64,000 nt of DNA from Xanthostigma xanthostigma (lineage: Eukaryota > Arthropoda > Insecta > Raphidioptera > Raphidiidae): positions 13,122,001-13,186,000 of the forward strand of contig OY754466.1 in the NCBI GenBank assembly GCA_963575645.1, written 5' to 3'. The notes under the pieces are model-generated. The model made no database searches. It had not been told where the DNA came from and was given only the letters and a program-made list of their open reading frames with translations. Numbering within the stretch: the stretch's first letter is position 1; every line of letters begins with the position of its first letter. Below, in pieces: positions 1 through 10,505 of this stretch. A program made the position numbers and the translations under genes.

Positions 1-907
1 AACACCTAATTCATTTATTCAATCGCCGCAACATAACCTCAACCTCATGTTTTCGTTTGCGTATTCAGCTAGAGGCATTATTGCCTCCAAACAAACACGG
101 CAATGAAATACCTTTTAACTTACAAAAGCATGAAAAGAAAATAAATAATACATAATATAATGTTGAAAACAATGAACCCTATGCTATAGAAAACATTAAT
201 TAATTAATTACAAATAGACAGTTACAGTTTGATATTACTGTTGTAGAAAACATTTTGTTGTTCAACGTAACGTTAAAACGCAATATTATAAAAAAATATT
301 TTCATTTGACACCTTACGTAAAAATCAGCTCTCGCACGATGTATAGCAGTATAAATAATAAAAACAGTTGAAATATGCTTTAATTATGGAAAAATCGGCT
401 ACCTATGACACGGTAGAGCTTCAGGGTTGAATCTCGACGTTGTTTAAAACATTTTTTTTTCTAATAGGTTGCAACCTATCTACTTTCTATAATATATTTT
501 ATACAGATCTTTCAGGTTAATATCGACATCACCCGGGCGAAGCCGGGGCTGGTACCATAATGATACATAGCCTATAGTCTAAGTCAGGGTGTACAGTATT
601 CATATCCAAAATTTCATTCAAATCCGTTCAGCCGTTTAAGTGTAAAAAAAAGACAACTGAACACACGTCGTTTCACTTCTATATTATAGGTATTATTTAG
701 TAACATATAATGCGGGTTTCCTTTCTAGCCATGTATTGATATCGCTGAAAAGTGTAAAGTCGAAATGCAATGTTGACTAATAAGAAGAAAAGTTTGTTTG
801 TTTGTCGAGGATAATCTCAGAAACTCCTGAACCGATTTCAAAAAAATTTTAGTGTTCCACTCGCGTCTCCCCCGCACCGCCCCCGTCGCGACGCGTCGTC
901 CTCGGAT
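1..907. other. Intergenic or intronic, no gene seen
   Basis: AT-rich sequence with no exon that I can support. Around 520-690 there is an old remnant, best read on the minus strand, with phrases typical of decayed Helitron or RTE-type insect repeats, ending near the GC-rich ACCCGGGCGAAGCCGGGG at 532-549. The rest looks like unique AT-rich DNA. It may be an intron of the cadherin gene whose exons start at 1748. Confidence 0.4.
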
Positions 908-919
908 ATATATATTATA

Positions 920-1514
920 TAATGAGTATTTGGAAAGAATTCCGTGGCATAAGGATCGAAAATGAAGCAATACTGAGACTTTTTTAAACTTGCATTTAAT
1001 ACTAACGTTTCGATACGTTTTGTATCATCTTCAGAGTGTTCAAATGCTGTCACATGTTATCAACACTCTGAAGATGATACAAAACGTATCGAAACGTTAG
1101 TATTAAATGCAAGTTTAAAAAAGTCTCAGTATTGCTTCATTTTCGATCCTTATGCCACGGAATTCTTTCCAAATACTCATCATTAATTGAAGGAGATTTA
1201 TTTGGTTGAGGAACAATTGAAAATAAGCTTTACCAGTGTATCACTTGTGGCCATCGTTTCGAAAAATATATTTTCATCATCAGGGCGTCAATGCAAGTTA
1301 AGATGGTAAATTGTAACTTGCATTGACGCCCTGATGATGAAAATATATTTTTCGAAACGTTAGCCACAAGCGACACACTGGTAAAGCTTATTTTCAATTG
1401 TTCCTCAACCAAATAAATCTCCTTCAATACATATTTTGGAACAAAACTTCTACTAACTCATCATTAACTTCAATGGATCACAGTTACTCTATTTATTGAA
1501 TAGAGTCAATCTTC
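920..1514 (+). mobile_element. Palindromic PLE-like element, family B
   Basis: Inverted arms at 922-1040 and 1062-1180 are near-perfect complements. Each arm holds the core CTGAAGA-T-GATAC-AAAAC-GTATC-GAAACG (1068-1096 on +, 1006-1034 on -). A second element (1187-1455) has inserted at its right end. If that is removed, a tail of about 50 bp follows and the 12-mer ATATATATTATA occurs on both sides (908-919, 1515-1526). The duplication is low complexity, so the outer limits are less certain than the palindrome. Confidence 0.6.
1187..1455 (+). mobile_element. Palindromic PLE-like element, family C
   Basis: Arms 1187-1300 and about 1314-1427 are inverted copies. They are followed by a 28-bp tail (1428-1455). 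ACTCATCATTAA stands on both sides (1175-1186 and 1456-1467) as a 12-bp target-site duplication. The core is CTGATGA-T-GAAAA-TATAT-TTTTC-GAAACG at 1331-1359 (+) and 1255-1283 (-), the closest copy in the window to the canonical hammerhead core CUGAUGA. Confidence 0.7.
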
Positions 1515-1559
1515 ATATATATTATACCTATATAAGCAAATACTATAATAGTGAAACGA

Positions 1560-1645
1560 AAATGTTTAGTGGCTCTTTAAAAAACCGGGAAATATTGTAA
1601 ATTGTAACTTTTGGCTCTTCCGTCTCAAAAGGTTGCCGACCCCTG
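1560..1645. mobile_element. hAT element right end (remnant)
   Basis: The segment ends GGTTGCCGACCCCTG at 1631-1645, the reverse complement of a common hAT terminus (CAGGGGTCGGCAACC), and also found at the right end of the hAT at 62728-63371. No matching left end was found, so it is a fragment. It lies about 100 bp upstream of a cadherin exon. Confidence 0.4.
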
Positions 1646-1747
1646 GCCTATACTGTTCTCCATTTGTGAAGTTGAAAAAGTAAAAAAATAATCGCAGTGG
1701 AAAACCTTGCCAACAAAATAGTGCATTATTTTTCTTTTATTCAATAG

Positions 1748-4700
1748 AACGACTCCGCCATCGTGAATGTAACAGTAGTAAATGTGAACGAGTGGGAACC
1801 GAGATTCAGGTATCCACAATATGAGTTCTTCATCCCGGACGTACATTTGCAAGCCGATCGCAAAGGTTTGTTGGTGGGACGAGTCGAAGCCGCTGACGGG
1901 GACAGAGATGACAGCGTCACGTTGTCCTTAGGAGGACCCTATGCTGGGTGAGTGTTAATTAGGGATTGCTTCCGGGAATTGGGCTTTTGAATGAAATTTT
2001 TTTTGTCATAAATGGAAAGATCGTATATAAGTTTTATAACAAAACTATTTTTCTTTTTTTTATTTTCGTTATAATTCAAAAGTTATATCAAATTAAAAAT
2101 AATTTTTTGTACCCAGTTCCGAGAACGCGCCGACATTTCCCGAACATAATGTGACGTCATAATGTTTTAGTCAATACACAATATGTAGAAGCCATTGATA
2201 GTATACTGCGTATATACATTTTACCATTATGACGTCACAACTGTCAAAAACAATTTTAGTGCGTTTGCAGTCACGTGATTTTGTTTAATATTTTATCAAT
2301 TTTAAATTGCTTATAATTAATTTAAAAAAAGTTTTTTGAAAGTTTTTCGCATCGATTATCAATATTATTTATAATAAAGTTTTAAAATACAATAAAAAAA
2401 TCGATAATTTTTTTTTTCAAAAGCCTAATTCTCGGTACTGAATTTCCCGAGAATTCCCGAGAAATTTCATCGCCTTTAGTACCGAAAAATAAAACTAATT
2501 TCCCGGGAATTCCGGTACTAAATTATACTAATTTAAATATTTTAAGTACCGGGAAATACAGATTCGATTTCAGTATCGATACTGCAAACCCTAGTGATAA
2601 TATAAATAGTTAACTTAATAAATGTTGCAGGCTGCAAATCTTTCTCCATGTCTTCATTGTAAAGGTACTCATTCACATAGGGGTGAACCTACATATTATA
2701 GGGACTAATAGGGATTAGTCCTGGGCCTCCAAGTGTCATTAATCATATTATCGCATGAGTGAATTTTGACAATTTTTTTCATTAATTTTTAAATTTTTTA
2801 TTAAGTGACTTTTAACAATTTTATTGGTGAATTTTGACAATTTTTTTCATGAATTTTTAAATTTTTTAAGTGAATTTTAACAATTTTTTTGGTGAATTTT
2901 GACAATTTTTTTGATGAATTTTTAATTTTTTTGAATGAGTTTAACGATTTTTCGGGCGAATTTTGACAATTTTTTAGGTATATTTTTAATATTATTTGCT
3001 TGTTCAGATTACTAAATTTTTACTGTGATTTTAATGTTATGAAAAATAAATTTTATTTGTTAAATTAATTAATGGGATCCATTGGACTTCAATAAGCCCC
3101 CTATCCCAAAAAACCTAGATCCATCCCTGCTCATTGACGATTATCTGGTAATTGTTTCATCTCACCCTGATTTCATCACAAAGCAATATCCCAGTTCAAT
3201 TACTCCTTCTATACTAAAAACAGAACAAGAAAACCGAACGATGCTTAAAGGTCGCTGCCCGCGAGGCTGGATTTGCCGCTAGATTCCTTGCTAAATTTGA
3301 CTACTAGTTTTCTAGCGCCGGTTTTATGTGCTCGCTTCACAAGAAACGTCTTTTCAAGCTTGTTTTGTGGATAGATGTGGTGCGCGCGCAGTGACAGTTC
3401 AAATATAAACACAGAGAAAAACGTGTCTGCTGCCAGACTCTAAGCAGAATGACGCCGCATGTTGATTTGTTGGCGTTTGTTCAAGTCGTCCACGTGACTA
3501 GATACTGTTTCCTGATTGATTCTTGCTCAGATCATGCAGAGTACCTAGCAAGAAAAATAGCCCCTGTTGTAATTTTAAAATCTATCTTGTGAGCTAAGAG
3601 GCGAGCCCGCAGTGACGTCATTTCCAGCCTCATACCCAGCCTGCCTGCCAGCAGAGGTCCAAGCAGTGTTTCCAGCCTCGTGTGCAGCGGGCTTAATTTA
3701 AATCAAATGTGTTTTAACGTAATTACATTTGATTGTTTTCTGCAGGATGTTCGACATTAACGATAAAGGCGAAATCCAACTTCGAGAGCTGTGGCCACTC
3801 AATACTTCGATAGTGCATCTGGTAGCGATAGCGACAGACGGCGGTGTACCGGCACGTCGAGCCGCCGCCCCAGTGATTGTGCATTTCCCTCCAACGGCCG
3901 TTACCGTTGGCGGTTTAGAAGGACTTAGTGCTCGCGCTTCTTCTACGGGACTTATGATCATCGCAACATTCGCGGCCGTCCTGGCTGTTTTGGCGATCAT
4001 CATTGCTGTACTCGTTACCTACATATGTAAAGTGTAAGCTAAGACATATCAATATTAATTCTTTTTCATCTATACTAATATATAAAGCTGAAGAGTTTGT
4101 TTGTTTGTTTGTTTGAACGCGCTAATCTCAGGAACTACTGATTCAAATTGAAAAAAATGTTTTTTGTTGGATAGCCCATTTATCGAGGAATAGGCTATAT
4201 AATATTACGCTACGACCATTAGGAGCAAAATGTATCTCAAAAATAAGCTTCTATTCATGTGAAATGCACTAACTAGATATACTCATATTAACGTTGTGAG
4301 AACACAACCTCAGGTGGCTCAATCGATTGAGCATGCGACTGTCAATATCAGGGTCGTGGGTTCGAGCCCCACGTTGGGCAATTTTATTTTTTTATTTTCT
4401 ACATTGCTTTCTTCTAAGGCTTACATTTAAATTTATTTAATTAATTTTAAAAAAATTATTAGTTAAAAAAAGTTTAAATACTGCTTTTTATCGACAAAAA
4501 CTTTTGAACGGTAACTCCGATCATCATGAAATTTTGACACAACATTCATCTCGGTAAACTAAGATGAATGTGTGTACTCATGTTCCTCCCTTCCCCAATG
4601 CCATTCGTTCTTTTACACCCGGGTGAAACCGGACAGGACCGCTAGTGGAGGATAAAATTATAAGAAACGCATCTATGTATATTGGACCCCGGTCAAAAAA

Positions 4701-7700
4701 GAAAAAAAAATACGACCAATTAGTCCCCTGCACATAGACGTATAGTGCTGACATCTACATTCGCTTTTAATTACGAATATAGCTTCTATAGCTGAACTTA
4801 TGCCTTTTGGTCTTTTAACCAATAAATATTATTATTATTATTATATACAGTGTAAACTCCATATAGCGACTCTCAAGGAACTGTGCACTTTGTGGCATTA
4901 TGTTATTGGGAGCTGTCGTTAAACGGAGAGAAGAAATAATACATTAAGACGGGACCCTTTATGGGCCCTCAGACTAAAAAATCTATTTTTTCCATTCGAT
5001 AAACAGGAAGAAGTTTTACTAAAAATCATTTGTACATTTTTTGTCCGGCTTACCCGATAAGAAATATTAAGTCGTTCCGGGACTTTTGAAACACCCGGTA
5101 TATAAAAGTATATGCATAAAATATACTGACCATTAATTTTCCCGGTTTTAATGACTAATAAATTATTTTTTATACGCTAATAACATAATATTCTCGACAC
5201 TATAATAATTGATAAAGCACGGTTATTTCATAATGCGATATAAATATGAAAAAATATATTTAGTTTAAAAAAACTAAAAAACACGCTTTATATCGAACTA
5301 AAAAAAAATATTTTTTTAAACTTGTATTTTTTATTCATTATTGTTTTAAGCTTATTTAAAAAAAATATTTTTTACTTTTTATTTCGATATAAAGCGTGTT
5401 TATTAATTTTTTTTAAACTATATTTCTTTTCCACTTTTTAGTTCGATTTATTGTCAAAAATTTGCCGAAAAAAAAACATTTTTTTTTCGGCGTGGAGGGG
5501 ATTAGAACCCACGGCCCGTGACTCCGAGAGTTGACGTCAGACCCGTGCCTTAGACCGCACGGCTAACCAATGTAGTATATTATACTACAGTAATAAACTA
5601 CTTGTTGTAGTCCAAACTAAGGTTACAAACAAACATACATACATACATTCAAACTTACAGGTGAAGTTAATATAAAGCGTGTAAAAAGTATCGATTGTTT
5701 AGACTTTGTTTCGTTTTCCAGGAAACGTCCCAAATCATCCCTGCGCAAAGTGGGAAGCGGCAGCAGTCTTAGCGGCTATGTGCAGCAGGAGAAATTACCA
5801 CCTCCGCACAGTGTACCTGGAGTGGGAGCTGGAGTGTGTGCAGGTCGAGCGCCTACTCCAGGTTTGGCCAAAGTGAATCCCGTATTCGGCGCAAATGGCG
5901 GCGGGGTCGCAAATGACACTGCGACGAACGGTGACGCCGACACAAGCAGTACCAGCACCGAACAGAGATCGGCCATCTCCTCGGCAAGGGGAGGTGTACC
6001 AAACGAAATGTACACTGCTACAGTCAAAAGTAAGTAGTGTAACAATCACACGTAGGATTTCACCCCCTCATCCCCGGGGGAGGGGGTGGTAATGTAGCAA
6101 GCATTTGTTATAACAAATTCGGTGTTTTTAAAATCATTTTTACACGCTTTATATTAACTTCACTTGTAAGTTTGTATGTATGTATGTTTGTTTGTAACAT
6201 TCGTTTGGACTAAGCAAGTGGTTTATTACTGTTAGTATGTTATGCCACTACTGTAAGAGCAATCGTTGAACGAGCGGTCTAAGGCGCGGGTCTTCGCTGA
6301 CATCAACTCTCGGATTCACCGGTCGAGGGTTCTAATCCCGTCCACGCCGAAATAAAATATTTGCTTTTTTTCGGCAAATTTTTGACAATAAATCGAACTA
6401 AAAAGTGGAAAATAAATATAGTTTTAAAAAAACTAAAAAACACGCTTTATATCGAACTAAAAAGTAAAAAATAATATCTTTAAAATAAGCTTAAAACAAT
6501 AATGAATAAAAAATACTAGTATTATTGTAAAAAAAGCGTGGGGCGCTCGATGTACGAAAATGTGGAACAAAGCGCCCCACGCTTTTTTCACAATAATACT
6601 AGTATTTTTTTATTCATTACTGTTTTAAGCTTATTTTAAAAATATTATTTTTTACTTTTTAGTTCGATATAAAGCGTGTTTTTTAGTTTTTTTTAAACTA
6701 TATTTACTTATTGTATGTATCTCCTACACTGCTAAACACTATTTGATAATACAGATTATTGAAAAATATCAATTATTTAGAATTATTAAGGGCTATTCAA
6801 TTATTACGTAAGCGCCAAAGGAGGGGAGGGTCTTTGCTTAGCTTATTTTTGATGATATATGGGACGGGGGGATCTAGATGGTTATTACGTCAGCAATATT
6901 TATTTATAACAATATAGAAACTAGAACAGATTTTAAAAAAATATATACCAATGTTTACATAAGCATATGGGGGAGGGGTAAGAGCTTTGCTTACTTGTGC
7001 TGACAAGGGGGAGGGCGGAGTCAAAAATTATTAAAATTCTGCTTAAGTAATACTTGAATGGCCCCTTATTATCGTCAGCAATGCAATTTTTTGCATACCT
7101 GGCAGACCTCAAACAGAATATTTATCCATTTGAGAAGAGGTCTGCCACGTATGCAGAAAACGTTTCAGATAAAATAAAAATTTAATAGTATTTTGGTTGT
7201 ATCAAGATCAGTGATAATGTTATATGTGTTACGTCACGTGTAGGCATAATTTCACGTACGCCAGTCGGTCGCGGCAACCAAACAGTATCTTCGGGAACAC
7301 GAATACTGAGTCCGAAGATACACCCGGCGCCGAGCCCGCCTGTTCTAACACCTCAAAATGATCTCGGTAGCGGAGGTGGAGCTCCAAATAGCGCATTGTG
7401 GCCTGTCAGCGCCATGTCTAACAGAGTTAAAAAACTCAGCTGGGATGACGATTCACAGAACAAGGTATGATATTATTATAATAATGAAGTACATGATTAT
7501 AATACGCGTCAAAACAAAAATGTTTACATAGGCAATTACCGGCTCAGTTTTTATAAAAAAAGTCCTGTGTGTGCTGGCAGTGCTATTTATATAATAAATT
7601 ACCTGAATCAATCCGGCGCATCAACGACTTTAACAGCTTCAAGCGTATTTTAAAAAAAAATTTAATTGAGCAATGTTTTTATTCCCTAGACGATTTTTAT

Positions 7701-8805
7701 AACTGATAAGTATTTATGGTACGTTTTTATTTCTATTCTATTTCTGCTTTAAATCTTGTATTTTTGTATGTATATTGACTTGTCGTATTCAAACTATGTT
7801 TGACGTTATGATGAATAAACTATCTATCTATCTATCTATAGTACCTGCCACGCCGGACAGGTCTTAGCACTGCTCCAGAGCAGAGGTAACTCTTATTTAA
7901 GCCAATTTTGTTATTGTCTTTCAATACTTTTCTTGCCGTACTAATGGACTTTCAAGCCAGTTTTGTTTTGCCTTCCAATGATATCCTCAGTGGCGTATTT
8001 CCCCAAGGGCCATGGCCCGGAGCAGCAAACTGCGATAGGCGGCCCGCATCAATACACTGCTAGACTTTTTTCCTAATTGAAAGATTTTTGCTTTTTTCTC
8101 GTTCATTTATGGGGCGGCAAACCTTACAGGCCTAGGGCGCCAAATCTTAAAATACACCACTGGATAACCTTGTCTTATTGACTTCAATAAGCGGCTTGGT
8201 TATCATATAACACGCGTGCCACAGGTGGCTAACACTGTAACTTAAGGCCACTGCACACGAGGCTAGAAACGCTGCTAGATATGTCTACTAGTTTTCTAGC
8301 GCTGGTTTTCTTGATTGCTGTTAAGTGCTCGCTTCACACGAGACTATTTTTCAAGTTTGTTTTGTGGATAGATCTGGTGCGCGCGCAGTGACAGAATATA
8401 AACACAGAGCAAAACGTGTCTGTTGTCTGGCAGAATGACGCCACGTGGGCGTTTGTTCAAGTGCCCACGTGAAGATACTGCTTCCTGATTGGTTCTTGCT
8501 CATACCTAGCCGCAAATCTAGCAGGGAAAATAGCCCCTGTTCTAATTTTAAAACCTATCTTCTGAGCTAGCAAGGCAGCCCGCAGTGACGTCATTTCCAG
8601 CTTCGTACCCAACCTACCGGCTAGCAGAACTCTTAGCAGCGTTTCTAGCCTCATGTGCAGCGGCCTTTAGTGTTTAATAACCGTGCTAAAAACTTGAATT
8701 TTTTTACAGACTGAAACAGACAGTATAGAAAATCTGAATACTGCTATAAACCAAGAATCCAGATCAAGAATCAACGAAAATACAAATCTCACTGTTTATT
8801 TTTAA
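1748..8805 (+). CDS. Cadherin, 3' part (last ectodomain, TM, cytoplasmic tail)
   Basis: Five exons join in frame: 1748-1947, 3746-4033, 5722-6029, 7244-7464 and 8710-8805. Exon one ends one cadherin repeat and starts the next (NVTVVNVNEWEPRFRY, then a VEAADGD calcium-site motif). Exon two ends the last repeat (HLVAIATDGGVPA), followed by a stalk and a single transmembrane helix (GLMIIATFAAVLAVLAIIIA), then a basic stop-transfer region. The tail is about 210 residues, rich in Gly, Pro and Ser, with a KKLSWDDD motif near its end and C-terminal LTVYF, which fits a class II PDZ ligand. Each donor is GT and each acceptor AG. It is a classical type-I membrane adhesion protein. There is no beta-catenin-binding motif that I recognise, so it is not a DE- or DN-cadherin. 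The 5' exons lie outside the window. I cannot name the Drosophila counterpart; the Cad74A, Cad86C, Cad87A and Cad96 group are candidates. An AATAAA stands at 9016-9021. Confidence 0.85.
1981..2426. mobile_element. MITE with GGGCTTTTGAA termini, copy 1
   Basis: Starts GGGCTTTTGAA and ends TTCAAAAGCCT, an 11-bp imperfect inverted repeat, with AATT on both sides. It is about 445 bp and nearly identical to a second copy at 18372-18814. It lies in the cadherin intron 34 bp after a splice donor. The superfamily is not recognised. The small open frame it contains has the same sequence in both copies and is low complexity, so it is not called a gene. Confidence 0.6.
3250..3692. repeat. Inverted-terminal repeat element, copy 1
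   Basis: About 440 bp, related along its length to 8246-8665. The left end holds CTGCCCGCGAGGCTGGA and the right end TCCAGCCTCGTGTGCAG. The interior shares TAGTTTTCTAGCG and GTGCGCGCGCAGTGACAG with the second copy. It is a DNA transposon or MITE of unassigned class in a cadherin intron. The flanks give no clear target duplication. Confidence 0.5.
4069..4645 (+). mobile_element. Non-autonomous Helitron with tRNA-Lys-like insert, copy 1
   Basis: Starts TCTATACTAATATATAAAGC and ends with the hairpin-like CCCGGGTGAAACCGG followed by CTAG, inserted between A and T as Helitrons do. At about 4310-4380 it contains a tRNA-like segment with a B box (GGTTCGAGCC). The same ends occur at 26845, 31851 and, reversed, at 60312. 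It encodes no Rep/helicase. It lies just 35 bp after the donor of the transmembrane exon of the cadherin gene. Confidence 0.75.
5150..5686 (-). repeat. tRNA-Leu-like composite repeat, inverted copy A
   Basis: Read on the minus strand it starts CACGCTTTATATTAACTTC, then has a TATG-rich stretch, a tRNA-like block (5489-5572; variable-arm-containing, Leu-type, B box GGTTCTAATCC), then an AT tail with repeated ACACGCTTTATATCGAA units. Copy B at 6141-6715 has the same order on the plus strand. The two face each other across the cadherin exon 5722-6029. It may be a tRNA-derived SINE, but the inverted units in its tail are unusual. Confidence 0.55.
6141..6715 (+). repeat. tRNA-Leu-like composite repeat, inverted copy B
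   Basis: Plus-strand copy of the repeat at 5150-5686. The tRNA-like block is about 6264-6349. The tail carries a nested hairpin of about 75 bp (6525-6600) with AAAAAAGCGTGGGGCGCT and its complement as arms. It lies in the cadherin intron after exon 5722-6029. Confidence 0.55.
7988..8162. mobile_element. Small hAT MITE
   Basis: Starts CAGTGGCGTATTT and ends AAATACACCACTG, with GATATCCT at 7980-7987 and GATAACCT at 8163-8170 as an 8-bp target duplication with one mismatch. It is 175 bp, non-coding, in the last cadherin intron. Confidence 0.7.
8246..8665. repeat. Inverted-terminal repeat element, copy 2
   Basis: Starts GGCCACTGCACACGAGGCT and ends AGCCTCATGTGCAGCGGCC, so the termini are inverted repeats. 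It is the better-preserved partner of 3250-3692. It ends about 45 bp before the last cadherin coding exon. Confidence 0.55.
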
Positions 8806-9100
8806 TGTAATTAATGGACTCAAATGTGATTTTTAAATCATTTTGTATGTATGAATGACTTATAGATATTGTACAATAACACATGTGTAATATTAAATTT
8901 AATTTTTAAACGTAATTTTTAACTGACACCAAATGTTTATTTTTACTTATTTTTTTTATTGAAAGTCAAACTGCACCGGCGAACAAAAAAATCGACTCAA
9001 ACTTCTCGGTTTCAAAATAAAAACCTGCACGACTTGCACGACACAAATCTGCAACCAGCACTTTGTCGCTCACTACTCCAGCACAAACTAGCAAATTTTA
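8806..9100. other. Cadherin 3' UTR and flank
   Basis: AT-rich sequence after the cadherin stop codon. AATAAA at 9016-9021 could serve as polyadenylation signal. Nothing else is seen. Confidence 0.4.
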
Positions 9101-9451
9101 GGGTATGTTCCGAAATATAACCCAGTATACTGGCCAGTGTTAATGACGTCATGAATCCGACGCCGTAATTGTACTGGTGAGACAGATGTGACATAGCATA
9201 AATATTTAATCGGGCGTGTGTGTCTCAGACTTTGTGGAACTCTTTATTTTATTATTTATTTGCAATAATGTCTGCTCATTATTATTATTTCCCTCGTCAA
9301 CAAAAAGTAATTGTTTACTTTGTTTAAAAGTAAACAATTACTTTTTGTTGACGACGGAAATAATAATACGTCAACGAATCAACAGTATGGCGTCGATTCA
9401 TGACGTCATTAGCACTGGCCAGTATACTGGGTTATATTTCGGAACACACCC
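9101..9451. mobile_element. Harbinger-type MITE
   Basis: Ends GGGTATGTTCCG and CGGAACACACCC form a long inverted repeat (at least 55 bp). TTA lies on both sides (9098-9100, 9452-9454), the 3-bp target duplication of PIF/Harbinger elements. A second, inner palindrome (about 9276-9367) makes it strongly foldback. Confidence 0.7.
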
Positions 9452-9606
9452 TTAGTGCATGTTTCATTTAATGTGAGGTAGACATTTTGCAGATGTCAAG
9501 TAGTTTCATTAATATAAATGAATTAATGAAAACGATACATCACTAGCACACTGGATCGGTCCAGCACGGCTAGACAGAAATTGCAGGCGACCGACTGACC
9601 GGCATT

Positions 9607-10505
9607 AGGTACCTTTACACTTACACGCAATCCCGAGTGATTGGAGCGCCCCGTTCCAATCGAGCGCGAAAGAATGCCAGTGTACATAGGAATAATCGCT
9701 CGGTTTTGGAACGAATTAAAACCTGCAGGATAACCTTACAGGCATTTCACGAGCGAATTCGCGTGTAGTTAGAAAGTACAAAATTTATTTCACGCGTTCT
9801 TCCTTGTGCAGTTTAGTAAGTATACGTTTTGACGTTTGATTAATTGTTTATTTTATAATTAGTTAATTTTGACGATACAAACTTCAAATCTTCAAACGAT
9901 CGACCTGTAGCTAAGTATCTTAAAGTCGTTGCCAACCTTTCTTCGACACCTATGCTTTCACGCATTCGTGTATCTTGTTTTGAAATTATTGGACCAACCA
10001 TTTCCACCAAAATACGGAATGATTCCGGATCCATCCGTACATAATTTTTAAAATCCAACGGAAAATTATCACGCAACTCATGTAATAGAAGCATATACCC
10101 ATATTTGTAGCGATTTTCCTTCCATGTTTTTACCCAACACCTCCTTTTCTGTTTGTGAAAAGGCATAAAGGCCACGCACAAAGCAATTTTTAATTTTCTG
10201 CGTTTTGAAATAATTTTATCCATGCTACTAAATGCCACAAATAACCTAAAACCGTCTCAAAACTGTTAGAATTTTTAAAATTCCACGGTTCACGCCAATC
10301 GCGAGGGAAACTTGACGCTTTTTCATTTACACTAACACTTCTATCCCTTCACGTTCCACGATACACACCAAAACCGCGCGATTGGAGTGTTGCAAATTTA
10401 AAGAAACAAATTTTGGAACGCCACGTTCTTGGCCGCGCAAAAATACGCGCGATTGGAACGGGGCGCTCCAATCACTCGGGATTGCGTGTAAGTGTAAAGG
10501 CACCT
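9607..10505 (-). mobile_element. Defective PIF/Harbinger transposon with HARBI1-like fragment
   Basis: Inverted termini of about 55 bp (starting AGGTACCTTTACACTTACAC; the other end reads AGGTGCCTTTACACTTACAC) are flanked by ATT at 9604-9606 and 10506-10508. Inside, on the minus strand, 10238 to 9840 encodes 132 residues resembling the N-terminal part of HARBI1-family nucleases: RRCWVKTW, then YVRMDPESFRILVEMV, then GVEERLATTLRYLATG. The DDE catalytic half and the MADF partner gene are absent, so it is a deletion derivative. The frame ends at a stop shortly after the homologous part. Confidence 0.75.

Noticed and set aside
1981-2154. 62-residue Phe/Ile-rich open frame
   Set aside because: The same frame is found in both copies of a non-coding MITE; it reflects AT-rich sequence.
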